From positions 1-19,402 of the forward strand of contig JAFDAW010000064.1 in assembly GCA_019313605.1 (NCBI GenBank): DNA of 19,402 bases. Reading direction: 5' to 3'. The position numbers and the translations under genes were made by a program. Under the pieces are notes generated by a model. The model was given only the letters and a program-made list of their open reading frames with translations, was not told where the DNA came from and made no database searches. Below, piece by piece: positions 1 through 7,784 of the stretch. Each line of letters starts with the position of its first letter. Within the stretch, counting starts at the first letter, position 1. The DNA is from Deltaproteobacteria bacterium (GTDB taxonomy: Bacteria > Myxococcota_A > UBA9160 > SMWR01).

Positions 1-455
1 GTGATCACGGATCCGTTCGGAAACAAGAGGTCCTCGGCCACGACGCGGGAATTGCCGTCGGGTGTGACGAGGATCAACGCCGCCGGATCGGGCATGCCGC
101 CAGCTGCGAGATCCGAGCCGAAGTTGCCCACGTAGGCGCGGCCCTGCCCGTCCACCACCATGTCGTTGCAGTGAAAGGTCGCCAGGCTCGAAAGATCGGC
201 GTGCTCGACCAGACCGTCGGCTTCGAGTCGCAGCAACCGACGATCGGTCATCGACACTACGAGCATGCGCCCGTCGGGAAGCCAACCGAGACCCGACGGT
301 TGGTGGGGAACCTCGCAGATCGTCTCCGTCTGGCCGCCGGCATCCATCGCCAACACCCGATGGTCGTAAAAATCGGAGAACCACAATTTCCCGTCGCGCC
401 AGCGCGGAGATTCGAGAAACGAAAAGCCTTCGAGCAGAACCTTGGTGTTCGACAT
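1..455 (-). CDS. SMP-30/gluconolactonase/LRE-family protein (3' end missing)
   Basis: The visible 151 residues are the N-terminal half of a six-bladed beta-propeller of the SMP-30/gluconolactonase/LRE family. The family comprises metal-dependent lactonases that open sugar lactones and related esters. Recognisable pieces are FLESPRWRDGKLWFSDF near the start, where the Glu of ESPRW is the usual first metal ligand, then QPSGLGWLPDGRMLVVS, and HCNDMVVDGQGRAYVGN, where the Asn of CND is a metal-site residue. The ATG at 455-453 gives a start directly on the first blade, as is usual for cytoplasmic members. No signal peptide is seen. The gene runs off the left edge, so the second half with the catalytic Asp is not visible. 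It lies 74 bp downstream of tupC on the same strand, but the functions look unrelated. The substrate cannot be deduced. Confidence 0.85.
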   Translation of the reverse strand, partial: MSNTKVLLEGFSFLESPRWRDGKLWFSDFYDHRVLAMDAGGQTETICEVPHQPSGLGWLPDGRMLVVSMTDRRLLRLEADGLVEHADLSSLATFHCNDMVVDGQGRAYVGNFGSDLAAGGMPDPAALILVTPDGNSRVVAEDLLFPNGSVI

Positions 456-529
456 GGGAGAATACTACGACATTCGAAGCGCTCTGCGCGCAGTACCCCG
501 CAGCGGCCGATCGGAGCGCTCGAGCGATC

Positions 530-1597
530 TCAATCGGAACGAACGGGCATCAAATGCACGTGCTCGGGGCTCGCAGAAAGCGAGACCTCGGCTCCGACCT
601 TGAGGCTCCGCGCCAGGCCGCGACCCGCCATCAGATGGGTTCGCAACTCCGAACCCGCCCAATCGACTCCGACGCTGACGGAAACCCCGTCGTTGATCAT
701 CCCCCGCACGACACCCTTGCCGATAGGATCCACGTCGCCACGCCCGACGTCGAGTTTGAGATGCTCGGGTCGAATTCCGATCCAGACGCGGGTTCCCGCT
801 GTGTATTCGGTATGGGTGGCGACGCGATGTTGTGCGTCGACTTCGACCATCGCGAGGTCGCCGCGTCGATCCGTGCCAACGACGCCCTGAACGAGATTCG
901 TCATCCCCACCACCTGCGCGATCTCGGGCGTGGACGGCCGCTCGAGTACGTCGTCGCGACGTCCGACCTGAACGAGCTTGCCGTCGAGCAACACCGCAAT
1001 GCGATCTGCGAGCAGCATCGCACGCCGCAGATCGTGGGTCACCATTGCAACCGCAACCCCGGTGTCCGAAATCGCGCGGCGCAGATCCAACGACAAAGCC
1101 GCCTGGCCATCGGCGTCGAGGGCCGCGAACGGCTCGTCGAGCAGCAGCACAGCCGGACGCAACGCGAACGCCCGCGACAGAGCCAACCGGCGCAATTCGC
1201 CGCCCGAGAGCGTCGCCGCGCGATGCTCCGCGAGGTGATCGATCTTGAAGCGCTCGAGGGCTTCGCCGACACGAGCCCTTCGCTCCGCACCGGACAGCTT
1301 CTTGCCGAGAAACGCGACGCGCACATTGTGGGCAACGCTGCCGGCGAATGGTGCTGGACGCTGAAAGACCATCGTCACGGGCCCCGTCGCTACGGACGCT
1401 ACCCGGCCGCCGGCCGGGCGTTCGAGCCCGGCGAGCGTGCGCACCAGCGTACTCTTGCCCGAACCGTTTGGACCGAGGATCACGAGCACTTCTCGCGCAT
1501 GCAGATCGAGCGCATCGGCGGTTAGAACAAACGAACCGCGCCGCGACTGCAGCTCGACGCGCAGATCGCTGGCGGAGAGAATCGTCGATGCACTCAT
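530..1597 (-). CDS. tupC: Tungstate/molybdate-type ABC transporter ATP-binding protein (TupC-like)
   Basis: This 355-residue ATPase energises the importer encoded by the two upstream genes. All nucleotide-binding motifs are visible: Walker A GPNGSGKST at residues 42-50, Q-loop Gln79, signature LSGGE at 130-134, Walker B VLLLDEP at 150-156, and H-loop His188 in VTHD. Residues from about 230 form a C-terminal extension like the TOBE/regulatory domains of oxyanion transporters (IGIRPEHLKL, then SASPEHVHLMP). The ATG at 1597 overlaps the tupB stop as ATGA. The frame stays open 86 codons further upstream, but that stretch is antisense-like low-quality sequence inside tupB and precedes the natural start of the fold. 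The assignment to tungstate rather than molybdate or sulfate rests on the binding protein of the operon, not on this subunit. Confidence 0.88.
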   Translation of the reverse strand: MSASTILSASDLRVELQSRRGSFVLTADALDLHAREVLVILGPNGSGKSTLVRTLAGLERPAGGRVASVATGPVTMVFQRPAPFAGSVAHNVRVAFLGKKLSGAERRARVGEALERFKIDHLAEHRAATLSGGELRRLALSRAFALRPAVLLLDEPFAALDADGQAALSLDLRRAISDTGVAVAMVTHDLRRAMLLADRIAVLLDGKLVQVGRRDDVLERPSTPEIAQVVGMTNLVQGVVGTDRRGDLAMVEVDAQHRVATHTEYTAGTRVWIGIRPEHLKLDVGRGDVDPIGKGVVRGMINDGVSVSVGVDWAGSELRTHLMAGRGLARSLKVGAEVSLSASPEHVHLMPVRSD

Positions 1598-2250
1598 GTT
1601 CGACCGCTCTGTTGCACGGCGGTCAACAAGCCGGCCAGCACCAACATCAGACCGACCAGAATCGCCGCCAGCCCGAGCGCGACCTCGAGTTCGCCCATCT
1701 GCGTGTACATCAGGATCGCCGTCGTGAGCACGCGGGTCTCGCCTTCGAGGTTTCCGCCCACCGCCATCACCGCACCGACTTCGGAGAGGATCCCGCCCAA
1801 CGCAGTGATCACCGCGGCCAACAACCCGAGCCGGATCTCGCGCACCAGCAACCACAGCCGCCAGCGCTTCGGCACGCCGAGAGTTCGAATCTGGAGTTCC
1901 CAGTCTTCGTCGAGAGATCCGACCGCGGCGAGTGTAATGCCCACGATGAGCGGAAGCGCGATCACCACTTGCGCGAGAATCATCGCCTGACTGCTATACA
2001 GCCAACTCAAATCGCCGAATGGGCCGTTGCGTTCGAGCGCAAAATACACGAGCAGACCCACTACGACGGGTGGCGCACCCATGCCCGTGTTGACCAGGCT
2101 CACGAGCGGAACCCGCCCTGTGAAGCGCCGACCGCCGATGGCGATGCCAATCGGCAGCCCGATCGCGAGCGAAATAACGAGTGCGGGAAGGCAGACGGCA
2201 AGCGTGCGAGCCGTGATCTCGATCAGCAATCCGATTGAAAGAGGGCTCAC
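1594..2250 (-). CDS. tupB: Tungstate-type ABC transporter permease (TupB-like)
   Basis: This 218-residue inner-membrane permease has about five or six hydrophobic segments and the cytoplasmic EAA-like loop (LDEDWELQIRTLGVPKRW), which contacts the ATPase. Its size matches the compact TupB/WtpB-type permeases. The start is a GTG at 2250 that overlaps the tupA stop as GTGA. Its own stop overlaps the tupC start as ATGA, so the three subunits are translationally coupled. The sequence ALGGILSEVGAVMAVGGNLEGETRVLTTAI is typical of the TupB family, where a Glu-rich conserved loop precedes the last helices. It is expected to act with TupA and TupC to import tungstate, possibly also molybdate. Confidence 0.88.
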   Translation of the reverse strand: MSPLSIGLLIEITARTLAVCLPALVISLAIGLPIGIAIGGRRFTGRVPLVSLVNTGMGAPPVVVGLLVYFALERNGPFGDLSWLYSSQAMILAQVVIALPLIVGITLAAVGSLDEDWELQIRTLGVPKRWRLWLLVREIRLGLLAAVITALGGILSEVGAVMAVGGNLEGETRVLTTAILMYTQMGELEVALGLAAILVGLMLVLAGLLTAVQQSGRT

Positions 2251-3113
2251 GGTTCCGGCCGCGGCTCCAGATGGAGCGGTCGGAAGAGTGGGCGCCCGAA
2301 ACGTTCACGTCCGAAATTGGCAATTTGCCGCTGGGTTTCGGGGTCGAGCATGAATGCTTCGAATTGCTCGGCGCGTTCGGCACGCGCCGGATCGATCCGA
2401 TCCGGATTGACGCGCGACACCGAGTACACGTTGCGCAAACTCGGCGCGGGCTTCGAGAGCGCTTCGAGTTCGATCCGCTTCTGAAACGCGAGAAACGTGC
2501 CGATGTCGGAAAGGATGTAGGTCCGCTTCTCTCCGGCGATCTGAAGCGTCTGTCCCATACCCGCACCGCTGCTCGAGAAGCCGGGCCAGCGAGCGTCGGG
2601 ATCCAGTCCTGCCTCCTTCATCAGGTCCACTTCTCGACGGTGGGTTCCCGAATCGTCTCCGCGACTGGCGAATCGAGCAGAGCTGTCGGCGATCCGCCGA
2701 ATCGCGTCCGCGGGTGAACTCGCGTCGCGGACTCCGGCGGGATCTTCCGGCGGTCCGGCAATCACGAAGTAGTTTTCCATGACGGGCCTGCGACTGATGG
2801 CAGCGCCCGAAGCGACGAGTGCCTTTTCTCCATCAGGAGCGTGGGTGAGCAGAACGTCTGCATTGCCGTCGCGCCCCATGCGCAGCGCGGCACCACTTCC
2901 AACGGCGATGACCTGCGCGCGAACGCCGGTCCGCTCCTGAAAGACCGGAAGCAAAGCGGCGAGCAGGCCCGAATCGCGCACGCTCGTGGTGGTCACGAGC
3001 AGCAGTTCGCCTTCGTCGGCCGTTTTCTCGGAGCACGCGAGCAGCGCCAACAAGGCAACCAACAGGTAGGGGATTCGCAACCGGATCGCGGAGAATGGAC
3101 GCAGTCGGATCAT
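2247..3113 (-). CDS. tupA: Tungstate-binding lipoprotein (TupA-like)
   Basis: This is a 288-residue periplasmic solute-binding lipoprotein. The N-terminus is a type II signal peptide: basic residues, a hydrophobic run and the lipobox LLAC with Cys27 as the lipidated residue. The mature part starts with the TTTS motif at residues 41-44, a hallmark of TupA-type tungstate binders. It continues with GSGAALRMG and GNADVLLTHAP, then SRGDDSGTH, GMGQTL and YILSDIGTF, all in the order known for TupA. The ATG at 3113 is preferred over the longer open frame because it begins the signal peptide exactly. It is the first gene of the tupABC set and starts 40 bp after the dinB stop on the same strand, so it could be co-transcribed with dinB or have its own promoter. 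No molybdate-dependent riboswitch was recognised upstream. Tungstate specificity is inferred from family motifs. Confidence 0.87.
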   Translation of the reverse strand: MIRLRPFSAIRLRIPYLLVALLALLACSEKTADEGELLLVTTTSVRDSGLLAALLPVFQERTGVRAQVIAVGSGAALRMGRDGNADVLLTHAPDGEKALVASGAAISRRPVMENYFVIAGPPEDPAGVRDASSPADAIRRIADSSARFASRGDDSGTHRREVDLMKEAGLDPDARWPGFSSSGAGMGQTLQIAGEKRTYILSDIGTFLAFQKRIELEALSKPAPSLRNVYSVSRVNPDRIDPARAERAEQFEAFMLDPETQRQIANFGRERFGRPLFRPLHLEPRPEP

Positions 3114-3153
3114 GGCGGGCGCCGAGGATACGCCAGCCTCTCGCGCGACGCCG

Positions 3154-4425
3154 CTAGGTTGGGTCATCCCGCTCGCCGCGCTTGATCTGTGTCGACAACG
3201 CGGCCCGTTCAGCAGCGTCTCGCTCGCCTCGAATGACAGCCTCGTTGCCGAAGCGCTTCGAGATTTCGTCGAGCGCATCGTTGAGGCGCCCGCGACGCGC
3301 GCTGCGCTCCCCGGGTTCGAAGAGCGAAAGCTGGCCCGGCGACTCCCGAACGATGTTCGCCACCCCTACCCCGAGCAACCTCACGGGTGCATCGAGGCCG
3401 CTTCGCGCGAGCAGATCCATCGCCGACCTCGAAATCGTCGCGCCATCATCGGTGGCCTCGGGCAGCGTTACCCGCCGACTCAGGCTCGGATAGCCGCGCG
3501 GCCCCGAAGCCGTGCGCCGCCCGAGTGTGAGTTTGAGGACGACCGTGCGCGCGCGAAAGCGGTCCGTCCGCAGGCGACGCGCGACGGATTCAGAGTGGGT
3601 GATAATCGCAGAGTTCAAGACTCCGCGATCGCTGATGTCAGCGCTGAAGGTATTCTCCTCGCTGTACGAGCGCGGGTCGCGGTAGGGTTCGACTTCGCTG
3701 GTTTCCTCGCCGCGTGCGAGTCGTCCGATATCGAGCCCCCAGTCGCCGAGCGATTCTGCGAGTCGTCGCGGATCCATCTGCGCGAGGTCGCCGACCTTCT
3801 GAATCCCGAGCATTTTCAGACGCGCCTCCGCAACTGGGCCGACGCCCCAGATCCGTCCGATCGGCAACGGATCGAGAAACGCTCTGACCTCGCCCGGCCG
3901 GATTTCCAGCAGGCCGTCGGGTTTACAGGAACCGCTCGCGATCTTCGCGATCATCTTCACGGGTGCAATCCCCACAGATACCGCGAGGCCAGTCCGCTCG
4001 CGCACTTCTGCGCGCAGGCGTTCGCCAATCAAACGGGGTTCGCCCATCAATCGCCCGGTTCCGGTGAGGTCGAGGAAGGCTTCATCGAGCGAGAGCCCCT
4101 GCACCCTGGGCGAAAAAGATCGAAAGATCTCGAAGAGGCGCTTCGACTCGCGGCTGTACTTCTTCATGGTGCCGCTGATGAAGATTCCGTCCGGGCACAG
4201 GCGGCGCGCCTCGTAGCCGGGCATTGCCGAGTGCACGCCGAACGCGCGCGCCTCGTAGCTCGCCGCCGTCACCACGCCGCGAGCGCTCGTCCCGCCGACG
4301 ATCACGGCCTTGCCGCGCAGCGCGGGGTCGTCGCGCTGCTCGACAGACGCGTAGAAAGCATCCATGTCGGCATGCAGGACGACGCGCTGGGGCCCGGATT
4401 TCCGCTCGTTTGTCGACGCAATCAT
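3154..4425 (-). CDS. dinB: DNA polymerase IV (Y-family translesion polymerase DinB)
   Basis: This 423-residue Y-family polymerase copies past damaged template bases. Catalytic carboxylates are Asp20 in HADMDAFYASVEQ and Asp114-Glu115 in GLSLDEAFLD. The steric-gate position is Tyr25. The thumb helix-hairpin-helix region (GRIWGVGPVAEARLKMLGI) and the little-finger domain follow. QLSLF at residues 365-369 is a beta-clamp-binding motif, here internal, followed by a 54-residue extension containing ALDEISKRFG, which is common in this family. The ATG at 4425 lies 14 codons before the first beta strand. The longer open frame upstream runs antisense through the peptidase gene and was rejected. The gene is divergent from the pepF-like gene with 84 bp between. 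No clear LexA box of the Escherichia, Bacillus or alphaproteobacterial type was seen there. Confidence 0.93.
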   Translation of the reverse strand: MIASTNERKSGPQRVVLHADMDAFYASVEQRDDPALRGKAVIVGGTSARGVVTAASYEARAFGVHSAMPGYEARRLCPDGIFISGTMKKYSRESKRLFEIFRSFSPRVQGLSLDEAFLDLTGTGRLMGEPRLIGERLRAEVRERTGLAVSVGIAPVKMIAKIASGSCKPDGLLEIRPGEVRAFLDPLPIGRIWGVGPVAEARLKMLGIQKVGDLAQMDPRRLAESLGDWGLDIGRLARGEETSEVEPYRDPRSYSEENTFSADISDRGVLNSAIITHSESVARRLRTDRFRARTVVLKLTLGRRTASGPRGYPSLSRRVTLPEATDDGATISRSAMDLLARSGLDAPVRLLGVGVANIVRESPGQLSLFEPGERSARRGRLNDALDEISKRFGNEAVIRGERDAAERAALSTQIKRGERDDPT

Positions 4426-4509
4426 CGAGACACCGAGTGTATCGCGGTATGGTTCGCGGCTCCCGGCTCTCGAAGCCGGATCGACTGCCACTCGCAAATC
4501 GAGGAATTC

Positions 4510-6306
4510 ATGGAATCGACCAACCCCGCCGGCCTCGCAGCCGGTGTCCGCTGGGACCTTTCGGACCTCTACGCCGCGCCTGACGATCCGGCCATCGAGG
4601 CCGACCTCGATCGCGCGCTCGCACAGAGCCAGGCCTTTGCGGAGCGCCACCGCGGCGGTGTCGCAACGCTCGCGGCGGCGGATCTCGCGGCCGCAATCGA
4701 CGAACTCGAAGTCCTCAACGAGCCCACCGTCCGCGCCGCCTGCTATTCGCAACTGCTCTTCTCCGCAGATACCAGCGATCCCCGCCACGGGGCGCTGATG
4801 CAACGCGTCCAGGAGCGCATCAGCGAAATCCGCAACACACTGCTGTTCTTCGAACTCGAATGGGTCGCCGTCGAGGCCGCTGCCGCCGAGGCACTGCTCG
4901 CCGATCCCGCGCTCGCCAGGCGCCGCCACTTTCTCGATTCGATGCGCCGCTATCGACCCCACGTGCTCAGCGAACCCGAAGAGCGGATCCTCGAAGAAAC
5001 CGCCAACACCGGCCGGCGCGCGTTCAGCCGGCTCTTCGACGAGATCATGAGCAGCATGCGGTTCGAGGTTTCGACCGATGGAGAGATCGAGGACCTCGGT
5101 GAAGAGGAAGTACTCTCGCGCCTCTACTCGCCGGATCGCGACGCGCGGCGCGCGGCTTCGGAGGCGCTCACCGCGGGGCTTCGCGCCAACGCGGGCCCAC
5201 TCGCGTTCATCTTCAACACGCTGGTTCAGGACAAGGCGGTCGACGATCGCCTGCGCGACTACGGCGCACCGATGGACGCGCGCAATCTCGCCAACGAAAT
5301 CGCGGACAGCTCGGTCGACGCGCTGCTCTCGGCCTGCGTCGAGAACTACCCCCTCGTTGCGCGCTACTACCGACTGAAGGCGAAGATTCTCGGTCTCGAT
5401 CGACTCGAAGATTACGACCGCTACGCGCCGCTTCCGGGTAGCGACCGCAGCGTCTCGTTCGAAGATGCGAAGAATCTCGTGCTGGAAGCCTACGCGGATT
5501 TCTGCCCGGAAATGGCCGACATCGCGCGTCGCTTCTTCGACGAGCGCTGGATCGACGCCGAGTTGCGCCCGGGCAAACGCGGCGGTGCGTTCAGCGCATC
5601 GACGCTCCCGAACGTCCACCCCTACGTACTACTCAACTACACCGGAAACCAACGCGACGTGATGACCGTCGCGCACGAACTCGGCCACGGCGTCCACCAG
5701 ACCCTGGCCGCCGCGCAGGGACTCTTCGAGCAAAGCACCCCGCTCACCACTGCGGAAACCGCGAGCGTATTCGGCGAAATGCTCGTCTTTCGTCGGCTGA
5801 TGAAAAGCGAGAGCGACCCGAAGGCCCGCCTGGCGCTGCTCTGCGGCAAGCTCGAAGACGCGTTCGCGACCGTCTTCCGCCAGGTTTGCATGACCCGCTT
5901 CGAAGAGAGCCTCCACGCCGCGCGGCGCGAAGAGGGCGAACTCGCGATGGCGCGCATCGATGAACTCTGGCTCGCAGCAAACCGTCCGATGTTCGGCGAC
6001 TCGGTCCACCTCTCCGACGATTACGGTTGCTGGTGGCTCTACATCCCGCATTTCGTCCACTCACCGTTCTACTGCTACGCGTATGCGTTCGGCGAGCTGC
6101 TCGTCCTGGCGCTCTTGCGCTGCTACGACGAACAGGGAGAGGCATTCGCCGCCCGCTATCTCGACCTGCTCAGAGCCGGCGGCTCCGACTCACCCGAAGC
6201 ACTGCTCGCACGGCTAGACCTCGACATCGCCAACCCCGCCTTCTGGCGCGGCGGCCTCGCACTGCTCGAGGAGATGGTCGATCAGGCTGAAGAACTCGCC
6301 GCGTGA
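4510..6306 (+). CDS. pepF: M3-family oligoendopeptidase (PepF-like)
   Basis: This 598-residue cytoplasmic zinc metallopeptidase hydrolyses short peptides. The zinc motif is HELGH at residues 389-393, with Glu416 in the following ETASVFGE stretch as the third ligand, as in the M3 oligoendopeptidase F group. The fold is complete: an alpha-helical N-terminal domain (WDLSDLYAAPDDP near residue 15), the central NVHPYVLLNYTGNQRDVMTVAHE segment, and the C-terminal YIPHFVHSPFYCYAYAFGELLVLAL region with the substrate-binding Tyr/His residues. The ATG at 4510 is chosen because GAGG at 4501-4504 sits 5 nt upstream and it starts the conserved fold. The open frame continues far upstream only as antisense to dinB. 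A small inverted repeat (CCGGCT/AGCCGG, 4463-4479) lies in the upstream gap. The gene stands alone on the plus strand. Confidence 0.93.
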   Translation: MESTNPAGLAAGVRWDLSDLYAAPDDPAIEADLDRALAQSQAFAERHRGGVATLAAADLAAAIDELEVLNEPTVRAACYSQLLFSADTSDPRHGALMQRVQERISEIRNTLLFFELEWVAVEAAAAEALLADPALARRRHFLDSMRRYRPHVLSEPEERILEETANTGRRAFSRLFDEIMSSMRFEVSTDGEIEDLGEEEVLSRLYSPDRDARRAASEALTAGLRANAGPLAFIFNTLVQDKAVDDRLRDYGAPMDARNLANEIADSSVDALLSACVENYPLVARYYRLKAKILGLDRLEDYDRYAPLPGSDRSVSFEDAKNLVLEAYADFCPEMADIARRFFDERWIDAELRPGKRGGAFSASTLPNVHPYVLLNYTGNQRDVMTVAHELGHGVHQTLAAAQGLFEQSTPLTTAETASVFGEMLVFRRLMKSESDPKARLALLCGKLEDAFATVFRQVCMTRFEESLHAARREEGELAMARIDELWLAANRPMFGDSVHLSDDYGCWWLYIPHFVHSPFYCYAYAFGELLVLALLRCYDEQGEAFAARYLDLLRAGGSDSPEALLARLDLDIANPAFWRGGLALLEEMVDQAEELAA

Positions 6307-6366
6307 GGCGGTGCGACGCGAGGTTTCGGGGAGTCTGGGCTGCCGCGTACCTCAGCCAGGCCGACT

Positions 6367-6394
6367 TTCACTGCAGCTCACTCTGCTCTATAGT
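6367..6394 (+). promoter_or_regulatory. Candidate sigma-70-type promoter of the CYKA-repeat gene
   Basis: TTCACT (6367-6372) and TATAGT (6389-6394) are separated by 16 bp and match the -35 and -10 consensus at four and five positions. They lie about 80 bp before the ATG of the secreted repeat protein, inside the 150-bp gap after the peptidase gene. An A-rich stretch (AGGTTAAAAAAATC) follows nearer the start codon. The call is by eye only. Confidence 0.35.
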
Positions 6395-6475
6395 CTTGGA
6401 GAAATCTGACACAGCCGGTCGGCGCGTGTTTTAAGCCACAGGTTAAAAAAATCTCGAATGCAGCACGGAGTAGTC

Positions 6476-7597
6476 ATGCCTGAAACGAAGTCCCTCATTC
6501 GCATTCTGTTAATCCCCTTTCTGACGATCGCCTTGGCGAGTGCAGCAACGGCCGGTGTGGGCCCGACTCCGACCGGATCGGCTTCGCCAACGGCCACGTC
6601 GACGCCGACCGCAACGGCCACGGCAACGCCGACTGCCACACCCACGACTTCAGGGTCACCGTCTCCGACTGCTTCAGGGTCACCGTCTCCGACTGCTTCA
6701 GGGTCACCGTCTCCGACTGCTTCAGGGTCACCGTCTCCGACTGCTTCAGGATCGCCGTCTCCGACTGCGACCGCGACATCCACACCTTCGCCGTCTCCGA
6801 CCGCGACCGCGACCGCGACATCCAAGCCCTCGCCGACTCCGACCGCAACGGCCACGCCGACCGCGACGGCCACGCCGACTGCGACGCCGACGGCTGCACC
6901 GACTGGCGAGCTCGACCACTACCTCTGTTACAAGGCCGGGAATGCGTGGGGCTACGATAAGTTCCCGAGGACCGAGGTGACGCTGTCCGATCAGTTCCAG
7001 GATCGAACCACGACGCTCCTCAAACCGATGCACTACTGCAACGCGGTCGACAAGAACGGCGAGGGCATCGACAACCCCGCGTCGCATCTGACCTGCTACA
7101 AGGCCCAGAAGGCGGTCAAGATCAAGCCGCAGGTGCTCACAGCGGACCAATTCGGCCGACAGGCGCTGACTGTGCAGAAGCAGGTAACCCAGCTGTGTGT
7201 TCCCACTCAGCAGTTTGAAGACCCCGAGGAAGAGGCGATGAACGCCTCGGCCGGCGCCCCAATGCCCGTAGGCCCCGACAACTTCAACTTCTACAAGGCC
7301 AGGACGACACCGGGCACGTCGGCGTTCGATAAGCGTGAGGTGAACCTCGTGGATCAGTGGATCAGTGAGGACGTGACGCTCACGAAGCCGATGCGACTCG
7401 GCGTTCCGACGTCCGTGGACGGCGGGGGCATCGCCGATCCCAACTCTCTACTGACCTGCTACCAGGTGAAGAAGGCCTCGAAGTTCAAGAAGCGGAACGT
7501 CGCAATCGAGAACGAATACGGAGAGTTCGTGTTGAAGGTGAGAAAGCCGAACATGCTCTGCGTGCCTTCCAACGAGGTAGGCTCCAACCCGACCTGA
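6476..7597 (+). CDS. Secreted protein: Ser/Thr/Pro stalk plus two CYKA/LCVP repeat domains
   Basis: This 373-residue exported protein has unknown function. Residues 1-26 form a Sec signal peptide ending in ASAATA. Residues about 29-144 are almost only Pro, Thr, Ala, Ser and Gly (PTATPT- and GSPSPTAS-type units), a flexible stalk. Two homologous domains of about 100 residues follow. The first (about 147-245) has CYKA (Cys151), KPMHYC, HLTCYKA and QLCVP. The second (about 268-370) aligns closely but has FYKA and KPMRLG where the first has its first two Cys, keeping LTCYQV and MLCVP. The ATG at 6476 is preferred over one 18 nt upstream because CGGAG (6466-6470) sits 5 nt before it and it begins the signal peptide cleanly. 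The domain resembles repeats I associate with large secreted proteins of deltaproteobacterium-like genomes, but I cannot name it securely. A surface or envelope role is inference. Confidence 0.8.
   Translation: MPETKSLIRILLIPFLTIALASAATAGVGPTPTGSASPTATSTPTATATATPTATPTTSGSPSPTASGSPSPTASGSPSPTASGSPSPTASGSPSPTATATSTPSPSPTATATATSKPSPTPTATATPTATATPTATPTAAPTGELDHYLCYKAGNAWGYDKFPRTEVTLSDQFQDRTTTLLKPMHYCNAVDKNGEGIDNPASHLTCYKAQKAVKIKPQVLTADQFGRQALTVQKQVTQLCVPTQQFEDPEEEAMNASAGAPMPVGPDNFNFYKARTTPGTSAFDKREVNLVDQWISEDVTLTKPMRLGVPTSVDGGGIADPNSLLTCYQVKKASKFKKRNVAIENEYGEFVLKVRKPNMLCVPSNEVGSNPT
6650..6769 (+). repeat. 24-bp in-frame minisatellite, five units
   Basis: Four identical 24-bp units (beginning TCAGGGTCACC) are followed by a fifth with three changes. 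Each unit encodes SGSPSPTA in the stalk of the secreted protein. The perfect identity of the first four copies indicates recent expansion, and because the unit is a multiple of three, copy-number change only alters stalk length. Confidence 0.95.
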
Positions 7598-7784
7598 TCG
7601 CGCTTCAGGTCGGAAAGCCCGGCGATACGGGTGTCGGCATCCCCGGCACAGAGGACGAGAGTTCGTAGAATCCAGCTACGAGCGAAACTGAGTGCCTCTG
7701 CTGGTATGCTGGTCGAATGGGCAATGTTGCGGTAGCTCGTTCGGCGGCTGCGCGCGCGATTGATCCGATCCTGGAGCGACCGCG

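Noticed and set aside
1598..1855. N-terminal extension of the ABC ATPase
   Set aside because: The extra 86 codons are out-of-frame tupB sequence; the ATGA overlap at 1597 is the expected start.
3112..4509. Long plus-strand open frame continuing upstream of the M3 peptidase
   Set aside because: It is antisense to dinB, whose motifs are complete; the peptidase has a good ribosome site and fold start at 4510.
4426..5619. Minus-strand open frame extending dinB by about 400 residues
   Set aside because: It is antisense to the peptidase, has no recognisable domain, and DinB starts naturally at 4425.
6650..6769. CRISPR-like repeat array
   Set aside because: The units are directly adjacent with no spacers and are translated in frame within a secreted protein.
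6388..6873. Minus-strand repetitive Val/Ala/Gly/Asp open frame
   Set aside because: It is the antisense of the Ser/Thr/Pro stalk repeat and has no independent start signal or neighbour support.
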